NCBI RefSeq assembly: GCF_032854445.1
Contig: NW_027018305.1
Location: 1-44,466 of the forward strand
Length of the DNA: 44,466 nt
Origin: Liolophura sinensis
Lineage: Eukaryota > Mollusca > Polyplacophora > Chitonida > Chitonidae
Reading direction: 5' to 3'
Shown: positions 1 through 10,463 of the stretch, piece after piece
Position numbering within the stretch: the first letter of the stretch is position 1
Layout: every line of letters begins with the position of its first letter
Translations under genes and position numbers: made by a program
The notes under the pieces: generated by a model
Told to the model about the DNA's origin: nothing
Databases searched by the model: none
The model's input: the letters and a program-made list of their open reading frames with translations, nothing else

Positions 1-459
1 AAGTACAATTGAACACTGACCCACATCAATAAGGTGCCAAAAGATGCGCAACTGGGTCAGGCATCTCCAGCTGTTGAAAAATTTCAAATTTCCTTGGTTT
101 CCATGGAGTAAGAGCCGTTGCTGGGCACGTGATTTTGACATAAATGATGATTCAATTGTGGCTACAGCCAAAAGTATTGGTCGGAGAGCAACGCGGTTTG
201 CACCATTCGATTTCTCGTCACAAAATACGTCGGATTAGCCTCTTACCAGCAGCATTGGAACATTTTTTCCACTTTTGGATTTTTGCCTGGTCCTTTTGCT
301 AATTGAAATCGGCTACATGTACTATGTACAATTGCGACTGGTCATTACTATATTCAACTTTTGATTATAAGTTATGTGCCCTTCGGTAGCCCAGAAGACG
401 TCAAATCTTTGGGCCAAGCCCATTTAACTCACCCAGCAAATGTCTTACTTCTAAGTCGA

Positions 460-491
460 AGATAAACTCAATGTCTTTATCTACATGTAGA
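460..491. repeat. Overlapping hairpin and 12-bp palindrome in A monomers (shown in unit 1)
   Basis: AGATAAA (460-466) and TTTATCT (476-482) are perfect 7-base inverted arms around a 9-base loop. TCTACATGTAGA (480-491) is a perfect 12-bp palindrome sharing its first three bases with the second arm. The same structure recurs in the other A units at the same phase, but units carrying indels or substitutions here (1540-1585, 4297-4312) are weaker. B monomers change both elements; see 6488-6520. Confidence 0.8.
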
Positions 492-507
492 AAAACCACA
501 CCATTTT

Positions 508-516
508 TATATAAAA
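508..516 (+). promoter_or_regulatory. TATA-box-like motif in A monomers (shown in unit 1)
   Basis: TATATAAAA lies at this phase in each A unit. In B units the same place reads TACATAAAA or TACATGAAA, so the match is lost. TATATAAA is a classical Pol II TATA match, and satellites are often transcribed, but no initiator, transcript or conserved downstream unit is visible. In AT-rich repeats such a match is easily fortuitous. Confidence 0.2.
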
Positions 517-2235
517 AACACAAGGTACTTGATACAGTCTGCTGTAAAAAGTACAATTGAACACTGACCCACATCAATAAGGTGCCAAAAGATGCGCAAT
601 TGGGTCAGGCATCTCCAGCTGTTGAAAAATTGCAAATTTCCTTGGTTTCCATGGAGTAAGAGCCGTTGCTGGGCACGTGATTTTGACATAAATGATGATT
701 CAATTGTGGCTACAGCCAAAAGTATTGGTCGGAGAGCAACGCGGTTTGCACCATTCGATTTCTCGTCACAAAATACGTCGGAGTAGCCTCTTACCAGCAG
801 CATTGGAACATTTTTTCCACTTTTGGATTTTTGCCTGGTCCTTTTGCTAATTGAAATCGGCTACATGTACTATGTACAATCGCGACTGGTCATTACTATA
901 TTCAACTTTTGATTATAAGTTATGTGCCCTTCGGTAGCCCAGAAGATGTCAAATCTTTGGGCCAAGCCCATTTAACTCACCCAGCAAATGTCTTACTTCT
1001 AAGTCGAAGATAAACTTAATCTCTTTATCTACATGTAGAAAAACCACACCATTTTTATATAAAAACCACAAGGTACTTGATACAGTCTGCTGTAAAAAGT
1101 ACAATTGAACACTGACCCACATCAATAAGGTGCCAAAAGATGCGCAATTGGGTCAGGCATCTCCAGGTGTTGAAAAATTGCAAATTTCCTTGGTTTCCAT
1201 GGAGTAAGAGCCGTTGCTGGGCACGTGATTTTGACATAAATGATGATTCAATTGTGGCTACAGCCAAAAGTATTGGTCGGAGAGCAACGCGGTTTGCACC
1301 ATTCGATTTCTCGTCACAAAATACGTCGGATTAGCCTCTTACCAGCAGCATTGGAACATTTTTTCCACTTTTGGATTTTTGCCTGGTCCTTTTGCTAATT
1401 GAAATCGGCTACATGTACTATGTACAATTGCGACTGGTCATTACTATATTCAACTTTTGATTATAAGTTATGTGCCCTTCGGTAGCCCAGAAGATGTCAA
1501 ATCTTTGGGCCAAGCCCATTTAACTCACCCAGCAAATGTCTTACTTCTAAGGCAAAGATAAACTCAATGTCTTTATCTACATGTAGAAAAACCACACCAT
1601 TTTTATATAAAAAACACAAGGTACTTGATACAGTCTGCTGTAAAAAGTACAATTGAACACTGACCCACATCAATAAGGTGCCAAAAGATGCGCAATTGGG
1701 TCAGGCATCTCCAGCTGTTGAAAAATTGCAAATTTCCTTGGTTTCCATGGAGTAAGAGCCGTTGCTGGGCACGTGATTTTGACATAAATGATGATTCAAT
1801 TGTGGCTACAGCCAAAAGTATTGGTCGGAGAGCAACGCGGTTTGCACCATTCGATTTCTCGTCACAAAATACGTCGGATTAGCCTCTTACCAGCACGATT
1901 GGAGCATTTTTTTTACTTTTGGATTTTTGCCTGGTCCTTTTGCTAATTGAAATCGGCTACATGTACTATGTACAATCGCGACTGGTCATTACTATATTCA
2001 ACTTTTGATTATAAGTTATGTGCCCTTCGGTAGCCCAGAAGACGTCAAATCTTTGGGCCAAGCCCATTTAACTCACCCAGCAAATGTCTTACTTCTAAGT
2101 CGAAGATAAACTCAATGTCTTTATCTACATGTAGAAAAACCACACCATTTTTATATAAAAAACACAAGGTACTTGATACAGTCTGCTGTAAAAAGTACAA
2201 TTGAACACTGACCCACATCAATAAGGTGCCAAAAG

Positions 2236-3330
2236 ATGCGCAATTGGGTCAGGCATCTCCAGCTGTTGAAAAATTGCAAATTTCCTTGGTTTCCATGGAG
2301 TAAGAGCCGTTGCTGGGCACGTGATTTTGACATAAATGATGATTCAATTGTGGCTACAGCCAAAAGTATTGGTCGGAGAGCAACGCGGTTTGCACCATTC
2401 GATTTCTCGTCACAAAATACGTCGGATTAGCCTCTTACCAGCAGCATTGGAACATTTTTTCCACTTTTGGATTTTTGCCTGGTCCTTTTGCTAATTGAAA
2501 TCGGCTACATGTACTATGTACAATCGCGACTGGTCATTACTATATTCAACTTTTGATTATAAGTTATGTGCCCTTCGGTAGCCCAGAAGATGTCAAATCT
2601 TTGGGCCAAGCCCATTTAACTCACCCAGCAAATGTCTTACTTCTAAGTCGAAGATAAACTTAATCTCTTTATCTACATGTAGAAAAACCACACCATTTTT
2701 ATATAAAAACCACAAGGTACTTGATACAGTCTGCTGTAAAAAGTAGAATTGAACACTGACCCACATCAATAAGGTGCCAAAAGATGCGCAATTGGGTCAG
2801 GCATCTCCAGGTGTTGAAAAATTGCAAATTTCCTTGTTTCCATGGAGTAAGAGCCGTTGCTGGGCACGTGATTTTGACATAAATGATGATTCAATTGTGG
2901 CTACAGCCAAAAGTATTGGTCGGAGAGCAACGCGGTTTGCACCATTCGATTTCTCGTCACAAAATACGTCGGATTAGCCTCTTACCAGCAGCATTGGAAC
3001 ATTTTTTCCACTTTTGGATTTTTGCCTGGTCCTTTTGCTCATTGAAATCGGCTACATGTACTATGTACAATCGCGACTGGTCATTACTATATTCAACTTT
3101 TGATTATAAGTTATGTGCCCTTCGGTAGCCCAGAAGATGTCAAATCTTTGGGCCAAGCCCATTTAACTCACCTAGCAAATGTCTTACTTCTAAGTCGAAG
3201 ATAAACTTAATCTCTTTATCTACATGTAGAAAAACCACACCATTTTTATATAAAAACCACAAGGTACTTGATACAGTCTGCTGTAAAAAGTACAATTGAA
3301 CACTGACCCACATCAATAAGGTGCCAAAAG
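2236..3330 (+). repeat. Extra b-c' pair between the two A higher-order repeats
   Basis: Unit 2236 carries the b markers (GATGTCAAATC, AAACTTAATCTC, AAAAACCAC). Unit 2784 carries the c marker CCAGGTGTTG in its 5' part but b-like AAACTTAATCTC in its 3' part, so it looks like a b/c hybrid. It also has a one-base deletion (TTCCTTGTTTCC). With this pair counted, the A block can also be read as a 6-unit repeat, since 44 to 3331 is 3,287 bp and 1688 to 4974 is 3,286 bp. Confidence 0.7.
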
Positions 3331-5290
3331 ATGCGCAATTGGGTCAGGCATCTCCAGCTGTTGAAAAATTTCAAATTTCCTTGGTTTCCATGGAGTAAGA
3401 GCCGTTGCTGGGCACGTGATTTTGACATAAATGATGATTCAATTGTGGCTACAGCCAAAAGTATTGGTCGGAGAGCAACGCGGTTTGCACCATTCGATTT
3501 CTCGTCACAAAATACGTCGGATTAGCCTCTTACCAGCAGCATTGGAACATTTTTTCCACTTTTGGATTTTTTGCCTGGTCCTTTTGCTAATTGAAATCGG
3601 CTACATGTACTATGTACAATTGCGACTGGTCATTACTATATTCAACTTTTGATTATAAGTTATGTGCCCTTCGGTAGCCCAGAAGATGTCAAATCTTTGG
3701 GCCAAGCCCTTTTAACTCACCCAGCAAATGTCTTACTTCTAAGTCGAAGATAAACTCAATGTCTTTATCTACATGTAGAAAAACCACACCATTTTTATAT
3801 AAAAAACACAAGGTACTTGATACAGTCTGCTGTAAAAAGTACAATTGAACACTGACCCACATCAATAAGGTGCCAAAAGATGCGCAATTGGGTCAGGCAT
3901 CTCCAGCTGTTGAAAAATTGCAAATTTCCTTGGTTTCCATGGAGTAAGAGCCGTTGCTGGGCACGTGATTTTGACATAAATGATGATTCAATTGTGGCTA
4001 CAGCCAAAAGTATTGGTCGGAGAGCAACGCGGTTTGCACCATTCGATTTCTCGTCACAAAATACGTCGGATTAGCCTCTTACCAGCAGCATTGGAACATT
4101 TTTTCCACTTTTGGATTTTTGCCTGGTCCTTTTGCTAATTGAAATCGGCTACATGTACTATGTACAATCGCGACTGGTCATTACTATATTCAACTTTTGA
4201 TTATAAGTTATGTGCCCTTCGGTAGCCCAGAAGATGTCAAATCTTTGGGCCAAGCCCATTTAACTCACCCAGCAAATGTCTTACTTCTAAGTCGAAGATA
4301 ACTTAATCTCTTTATCTACATGTAGAAAAACCACACCATTTTTATATAAAAACCACAAGGTACTTGATACAGTCTGCTGTAAAAAGTACAATTGAACACT
4401 GACCCACATCAATAAGGTGCCAAAAGATGCGCAATTGGGTCAGGCATCTCAGGTGTTTGAAAAATTGCAAATTTCCTTGGTTTCCATGGAGTAAGAGCCG
4501 TTGCTGGGCACGTGATTTTGACATAAATGATGATTCAATTGTGGCTACAGCCAAAAGTATTGGTCGGAGAGCAACGCGGTTTGCACCATTCGATTTCTCG
4601 TCACAAAATACGTCGGATTAGCCTCTTACCAGCAGCATTGGAACATTTTTTCCACTTTTGGATTTTTGCCTGGTCCTTTTGCTAATTGAAATCGGCTACA
4701 TGTACTATGTACAATTGCGACTGGTCATTACTATATTCAACTTTTGATTATAAGTTATGTGCCCTTCGTAGCCCAGAAGATGTCAAATCTTTGGGCCAAG
4801 CCCATTTAACTCACCCAGCAAATGTCTTACTTCTAAGGCGAAGATAAACTCAATGTCTTTATCTACATGTAGAAAAACCACACCATTTTTATATAAAAAA
4901 CACAAGGTACTTGATACAGTCTGCTGTAAAAAGTACAATTGAACACTGACCCACATCAATAAGGTGCCAAAAGATGCGCAATTGGGTCAGGCATCTCCAG
5001 CTGTTGAAAAAATTGCAAATTTCCTTGGTTTCCATGGAGTAAGAGCCGTTGCTGGGCACGTGATTTTGACATAAATGATGATTCAATTGTGGCTACAGCC
5101 AAAAGTATTGGTCGGAGAGCAACGCGGTTTGCACCATTCGATTTCTCGTCACAAAATACGTCGGATTAGCCTCTTACCAGCACGATTGGAGCATTTTTTT
5201 TACTTTTGGATTTTTGCCTGGTCCTTTTGCTAATTGAAATCGGCTACATGTACTATGTACAATCGCGACTGGTCATTACTATATTCAACT
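3331..5290 (+). repeat. Four-monomer higher-order repeat a-b-c-d, copy 2, cut off by the A/B switch
   Basis: Units at 3331 (a, GAAAAATTTC), 3880 (b, AACTTAATCTC), 4427 (c, CAGGTGTTTG and AAGGCGAAGATAAAC) and 4974 (d, CCAGCACGATTGGAGC) repeat the marker order of 44-2235. Unit d changes to B-type sequence in its 3' half. Small private indels occur at about 4,300 (GATAACTTAATC), 4,450, 4,768 (CTTCGTAGCC) and 5,005 (extra A), so this copy is slightly decayed compared with copy 1. Confidence 0.75.
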
Positions 5291-5330
5291 TTTGACTATA
5301 AGTTATGTGCCCTTCGGTAGCCCAGAAGAC
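5260..5330 (+). other. Subfamily A to subfamily B junction inside one monomer
   Basis: Up to about 5,259 the unit that starts at 4974 is A-type (d marker at about 5,180, TTTTGGATTTTTG, CTACATGTACTATGTAC). From TTTTGACTATAAG (about 5,291) and GAAGACCTGAAATC (about 5,325) it is B-type, followed by CCAAGACAATCTC and TCTACGTGTAG. The exchange therefore lies in a short stretch common to both subfamilies and keeps register. No A-type unit appears downstream. Confidence 0.85.
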
Positions 5331-6153
5331 CTGAAATCTTTGGGCCAAGCCCATTTAACTCACCCAGCAAATGTCTTACTTCTAAGTCCAAGACAATCTC
5401 AATGTCTTTATCTACGTGTAGAAAAACCACACCATTTGTACGTGAAAAACACAAGGTACTTAATACAGTCTGCTGTAAAAATTACAACGAAACACTGACC
5501 CACATTTATAAGGTGCCAAAAGATGCGGAATTGGGCCAGGCATCGGCAGCTGTTAAAAAATTGCAAATATCTCTGGTTTCCATAGAGTAAGAGCCGTTGC
5601 TGTGCACGTGATTATGACATAAATGATTATTCAATTGTCGCTACAGCCAAAAGTATTGGTCGGAGAGCAACGCAGATTGCACCATTCGATTTCTCGTGAC
5701 AAAATACGTCGGATTAGCCTCTGACTAGTAGCACTGGAACAGTTTTTCCACTTTTGCATTTTTGCCTGGTCTTTTTGTTAATTGAAATCGGCTACACTGT
5801 ACTCTGTACAATCGCGACTGGTCATTACTATATTCAACTTTTGATTATAAGTTATGTACCCTTCGGTAGCCCAGAAGACTTCAAATCTTTTGGCTAAGCC
5901 CATTTAACTCATCCAGCAATTGCCTTACTTCTAAGTGCAAGACAAACTCAATGTCTTTATCTACGTGTAGAAAAACCACACCATTTGTACATAAAAAACA
6001 CAAGGTACTTGATACAGTCTGCTGTAAAAAGTACAACTGACAACAGACCCACATGAATAAGGTGCCAAAACATGCGGAATTGGGCCAGGCATCGGCAGCT
6101 GTTGAAAAATTGCAAATTTCCCTGGTTTCCGTGGAGTAAGAGCCGTTGCTGGG

Positions 6154-6161
6154 CACGTGAT
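6154..6161 (-). promoter_or_regulatory. Conserved CACGTG core, CDEI/E-box-like (shown in one unit)
   Basis: The plus strand reads CACGTGAT; the minus strand reads ATCACGTG, which fits the RTCACRTG consensus of yeast centromere element CDEI and contains a canonical E-box. It is kept in nearly all A and B monomers; losses are seen at about 11,095, 12,192, 37,972 and 39,621 (CACGTAAT) and at about 35,223 (GCATGTG). Binding is not shown. Conservation could simply reflect homogenisation. Confidence 0.3.
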
Positions 6162-6170
6162 TATGACATA

Positions 6171-6180
6171 AATGATCATT
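6171..6180. repeat. 10-bp palindrome AATGATCATT in B monomers (shown in one unit)
   Basis: AATGATCATT equals its own reverse complement and sits just downstream of the CACGTG core in most B units. A units have AATGATGATT, which is not palindromic, so this element belongs to subfamily B. It contains a BclI site. Confidence 0.7.
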
Positions 6181-6346
6181 CAATTGTCGCTACAGCCAAA
6201 AGTATTGGTCGGAGAGCAACGCGGTTTGCACCATTCGATTTCTCGTCACAAAATACGTCGGATTAGCCTCTTACCAGCAGCACTGGAACAGTTTTTCCAC
6301 TTTTGCATTTTTGCCTGGTCTTTTTGTTAATTGAAATCGGCTACAC

Positions 6347-6359
6347 TGTACTCTGTACA
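6347..6359. repeat. Short hairpin TGTAC-TCT-GTACA, kept in both subfamilies (shown in one unit)
   Basis: Five-base inverted arms flank a three-base spacer. A units have TGTAC-TAT-GTACA, with the same arms and a changed spacer, even though the bases just upstream differ by an indel. Some B units have TGTACTATGTACC, which loses one arm pair (for example about 24,438). The everted orientation does not fit a steroid-receptor element. Confidence 0.6.
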
Positions 6360-6487
6360 ATCGCGACTGGTCATTACTATATTCAACTTTTGACTATAAG
6401 CTATGTGCCCTTCGGTAGCCCAGAAGACGTCAAATCTTTGGGCTAAGCCCATTTAACTCACCCAGCAATTGTCTTACTTCTAAGTGC

Positions 6488-6520
6488 AAGACAATCTCAA
6501 TGTCTTTATCTACGTGTAGA
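6488..6520. repeat. Adjacent hairpin pair in B monomers (shown in one unit)
   Basis: AAGACA (6488-6493) and TGTCTT (6501-6506) are perfect 6-base arms around a 7-base loop. TCTACGTGTAGA (6509-6520) has 5-base arms TCTAC/GTAGA. At the same phase A units fold with different arms (AGATAAA/TTTATCT) plus a perfect palindrome. Two rearrangement junctions (20,178-20,187 and 21,388) lie in or beside this cluster. Confidence 0.7.
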
Positions 6521-7289
6521 AAAACCACACCATTTGTACATAAAAAACACAAGGTACTTGATACAGTCTGCTGTAAAAAGTACAACTGACCACAGACCCA
6601 CATGAATAAGGTGCCAAAAGATGCGGAATTGAGTCAGGTATCGGCAGCTGTTGAAAAATTGCAAATTTCCCTTGTTTCCATGGAGTAAGAGCCGTTGCTG
6701 TGCACGTGATTATGACATAAATGATCATTCAATTGTCGCTACAGCCAAAAGTATTGGTCGGAGAGCAACGCGGTTTGCACCATTCGATTTGTCGTCACAA
6801 AATACGTTGGATTAGCCTCTTACCAGCAGCACTAAAACAATTTTTCCAATTTTGCATTTTTGCCTGGTCTTTTTGTTAATTGAAATCGGCTACACTGTAC
6901 CATGTACCATCGAAACTGGTCATTACTATATTCAACTTTTGACTCTATGTTATGTGCCCTTCGGTAGCCCAGAAGACGTCAAATGTTTGGGCCATGCCCA
7001 TTTAACTCACCCAGCAATTGCCTTACTTCTAAGTTGAAGACAATCTCAATGTCTTTATCTACGTGTAGAAAAACCACACCATTTGTACATGAAAAACACA
7101 AGGTACTTGATACAGTCTGCTGTAAAAAGTACAACTGAACACTGACCCACTTCAGTAAGGTGCCAAAAGATGCGGAATTGAGCCAGACATCGGCAGCTGT
7201 TGAAAAATTGCAAATTTGCATGGTTTCCATGGAGTAAGAGCCGTTGCTACGCACGTGATTATGACATAAATGATCATTCAATTGTCGCT

Positions 7290-7790
7290 ACAGCCAAAAG
7301 TATTGGTCGGAGAGCAACGCGGATTGCACCATTCGATTTCTCGTCCCAAAATACGTCGGATTAGCCTCTTACTAGTAGCACTGGAACAGTTTTTCCACTT
7401 TTGCATTTTTGCCTGGTCTTTTTGTTAATTGAAACCGGCTACACTGTACTCTGTACAATCGCGACTGGTCATTACTATATTCAACTTTTGACTATAAGTT
7501 ATGTACCCTTCGGTAGCCCAGAAGACCTGAAATCTTTGGGCCAAGCCCATTTAACTCACCCAGCAATTGTCTTACTTCTAAGTTCAAGACAATCTCAATG
7601 TCTTTATCTACGTGTAGAAAAACCACACCATTTGTACATAAAAAACACAAGGTACTTAATACAGTCTGCTGTAAAAATTACAACGAAACACTGACCCACA
7701 TTTATAAGGTGCCAAAAGATGCGGAATTGGGCCAGGCATCGGCAGCTGTTAAAAAATTGCAAATATCTCTGGTTTCCATGGAGTAAGAGC
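7290..7790 (+). repeat. Dimer-spaced segment, copy 1 (offset 1,098 bp)
   Basis: The rare marker CTCGTCCCAAAATACG (about 7,341) is followed by CTAGTAGC, GAAACCGG, AAGTTCAAGACAATC, TTAATACAGTC and TTAAAAAATTGCAAATATC. The same series returns 1,098 bp later, while flanking parts of the units differ. Confidence 0.75.
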
Positions 7791-8387
7791 CGTTGCTGGG
7801 CACGTGATTATGACATCAATGATCATTCAATTGTCGCTACAGCCAAAAGTATTGGTCGGAGAGCAACGCGGTTTGCACCATTCGATTTGTGGTCACAAAA
7901 TACGTCGGATTAACCTCTTACCAGCAGCACTGGAACAATTTTTCCAATTTTGCATTTTTGCCTGGTCTTTTTGTTAATTGAAACCGGCTACACTGTACTC
8001 TGTACAATCGCGACTGGTCATTACTATATTCAACTTTTGACTATAACTTATGTGCCCTTCGGTAGCCCAGAAGACCTGAAATCTTTGGGCCAAGCCCATT
8101 TAACTCACCCAGCAATTGTCTTACTTCTAAGTCCAAGACAATCTCAATGTCTTTATCTACGTGTAGAAAAACCACACCATTTGCACATAAAAAACACAAG
8201 GTACTTGATACAGTCTGCTGTAAAAAGTACAACTAAACACTGACCCACATTTATAAGGTGCCAAAAGATGCGGAATTGGGCCAGGCATCGGCAGCTGTTG
8301 AAATATTGCAAATTTCCCTGGTTTCCATGGAGTAAGAGCCGTTGCTGGGCACGTGATTATGACATAAATGATCATTCAGTTGTCGCT

Positions 8388-8888
8388 ACAGCCAAAAGTA
8401 TTGGTCGGAGAGCAACGCGGATTGCACCATTCGATTTCTCGTCCCAAAATACGTCGGATTAGCCTCTTACTAGTAGCACTGGAACAGTTTTTCCACTTTT
8501 GCATTTTTGCCTGGTCTTTTTGTTAATTGAAACCGGCTACACTGTACTCTGTACAATCGCGACTGGTCATTACTATATTCAACTTTTGACTATAAGTTAT
8601 GTACCCTTCGGTAGCCCAGAAGACCTGAAATCTTTGGGCCAAGCCCATTTAACTCACCCAGCAATTGTCTTACTTCTAAGTTCAAGACAATCTCAATGTC
8701 TTTGTCTACGTGTAGAAAAACCACACCATTTGTACATAAAAAACACAAGGTACTTAATACAGTCTGCTGTAAAAATTACAACGAAACACTGACCCACATT
8801 TATAAGGTGCCAAAAGATGCGGAATTGGGCCAGGCATCGGCAGCTGTTAAAAAATTGCAAATATCTCTGGTTTCCATGGAGTAAGAGC
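8388..8888 (+). repeat. Dimer-spaced segment, copy 2 (offset 1,098 bp)
   Basis: It repeats all the markers of 7290-7790, including CGTCCCAAAATACG at about 8,440, with one visible change (TTTGTCTACG for TTTATCTACG near 8,700). After about 8,890 it continues as a unit with CTACGCACG where copy 1 has CTGGGCACG. Confidence 0.75.
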
Positions 8889-10463
8889 CGTTGCTACGCA
8901 CGTGATTATGACATAAATGATCATTCAATTGTCGCTACAGCCAAAAGTATTGGTCGGAGAGCAACGCGGATTGCACCATTCGATTTCTCGTCACAAAATA
9001 CGTCGGATTAGCCTCTGACTAGTAGCACTGGAACAGTTTTTCCACTTTTGCATTTTTGCCTGGTCTTTTTGTTAATTGAAACCGGCTACACTGTACTCTG
9101 TACAATCGCGACTGGTCATTACTATATTCAACTTTTGACTATAAGTTATTTGCCCTTCGGTAGCCCAGAAGACCTGAAATCTTTGGGCCAAGCCCATTTA
9201 ACTCACCCAGCAAATGTCTTACTTCTAAGTGCAAGACAATCTCAATGTCTTTATCTACGTGTAGAAAAACCAGACCATTTGTACGTGAAAAACACAAGAA
9301 ACTTAATACAGTCTGCTGTAAAAATTACAACGAAAAACTGACCCACATTTATAAGGTGCCAAAATATGCGGAATTGGGCCAGGCATCGGCAGCTGTTAAA
9401 AAATTGCAAATATCTCTGGTTTCCATGGAGTAAGAGCCGTTGCTACGCACGTGATTATGACATAAATGATCATTCAATTGTCGCTACAGCCAAAAGTATT
9501 GGTCGGAGAGCAACGCGGATTGCACCATTCGATTTCTCGTCACAAAATACGTCGGATTAGCCTCTGACTAGTAGCACTGGAACAGTTTTTCCACTTTTGC
9601 ATTTTTGCCTGGTCTTTTTGTTAATTGAAATCGGCTACACTGTACTCTGTACAATCGCGACTGGTCATTACTATATTCAACTTTTGATTATAAGTTATGT
9701 ACCCTTCGGTAGCCCAGAAGACTTCAAATCTTTTGGCTAAGCCCATTTAACTCACCCAGCAATTGCCTTACTTCTAAGTTCAAGACAATCTCAATGTCTT
9801 TATCTACGTGTAGAAAAAACACACCATTTGTACATAAAAAACACAAGGTACTTGATACAGTCTGCTGTAAAAAGTACAACTGACAACAGACCCACATTTA
9901 TAAGGTGCCAAAAGATGCGGAATTGGGCCAGGCATCGGCAGCTGTTAAAAAATTGCAACTATCTCTGGTTTCCATGGAGTAAGAGCCGTTGCTGGGCACG
10001 TGATTATGACATAAATGATCATTGAATTGTCGCTACAGCCAAAAGTATTGGTCGGAGAGCAACGCGGATTGCACCATTCGATTTCTCGTCACAAAATACG
10101 TCGGATTAGCCTCTGACTAGTAGCACTGGAACAGTTTTTCCACTTTTGCATTTTTGCCTGGTCTTTTTGTTAATTGAAACCGGCTACACTGTACTCTGTA
10201 CAATCGCGACTGGTCATTACTATATTCAACTTTTGACTATAAGTTATGTGCCCTTCGGTAGCCCAGAAGACCTGAAATCTTTGGGCCAAGCCCATTTAAC
10301 TCACCCAGCAAATGTCTTACTTCTAAGTCCAAGACAATCTCAATGTCTTTATCTACGTGTAGAAAAACCAGACCATTTGTACATAAAAAGCACAAGGTAC
10401 TTGATACAGTCTGCTGTAAAAAGTACAACTAAACACTGACCCACATTTATTAGGTGATAAAAA
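8817..10463 (+). repeat. Three consecutive monomers sharing CTCTGACTAGTAGC
   Basis: Units at 8817, 9366 and 9915 all carry CTCTGACTAGTAGC (about 9,013, 9,562 and 10,111), seen elsewhere only at about 5,719. They also share TTAAAAAATTGCAA(A/C)TATCTCTGG. The 549-bp spacing suggests single-monomer amplification. The unit at 9915 has ATTGAATTGTCG and is otherwise regular. Confidence 0.75.

Larger units (their letters stand above)
44..2235 (+). repeat. Four-monomer higher-order repeat a-b-c-d, copy 1
   Basis: Four distinguishable monomers in series. Unit a (44) has GAAAAATTTC and CAATTGCGACTGG. Unit b (592) has CAATCGCG, GATGTCAAATC and AAACTTAATCTC. Unit c (1140) has CTCCAGGTGTTG and AAGGCAAAGATAAAC. 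Unit d (1688) has CCAGCACGATTGGAGC followed by a longer T run. The same order of markers returns at 3331. Confidence 0.8.
1..5290 (+). repeat. Subfamily A sub-array (548-bp monomers, units 1-10)
   Basis: These units share about two dozen diagnostic positions against the rest of the window: GCGCAATTGGG rather than GCGGAATTG, CATCTCCAG rather than CATCGGCAG, TTTTGGATTTTTG rather than TTTTGCATTTTTG, GATGATTC rather than GATCATTC, ATCTACATGTAG rather than ATCTACGTGTAG, and TTTTATATAAAA rather than TTTGTACATAAAA. The one-base length difference is explained by GGCTACATGTAC here against GGCTACACTGTAC later. Units are very similar to one another, which indicates recent homogenisation. The upstream limit lies outside the window. 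Confidence 0.95.
5523..7169 (+). repeat. First three B monomers (units 11-13)
   Basis: The unit at 5523 has TTAAAAAATTGC and CTCTGACTAGTAGC. The unit at 6072 is a regular 549-bp B monomer. The unit at 6621 carries the linked ACTGACCACAGACCCACATG / GGTATCGGCAG variant, which is otherwise frequent only after 23 kb. Three different haplotypes in a row next to the A/B switch show little local homogenisation here. Confidence 0.8.

Noticed and set aside
6063-6210. Internal sub-repeat within the monomer (GCCAAAAG present twice, about 130 bp apart)
   Set aside because: The shared string is only about 8 bases with no similarity in the flanks, so it does not support an ancestral shorter unit.
6347-6359. 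Steroid-hormone response element at TGTACTCTGTACA
   Set aside because: The half-sites face outward (TGTAC-nnn-GTACA), not in the inward order AGAACA-nnn-TGTTCT, and the half-site sequence differs.
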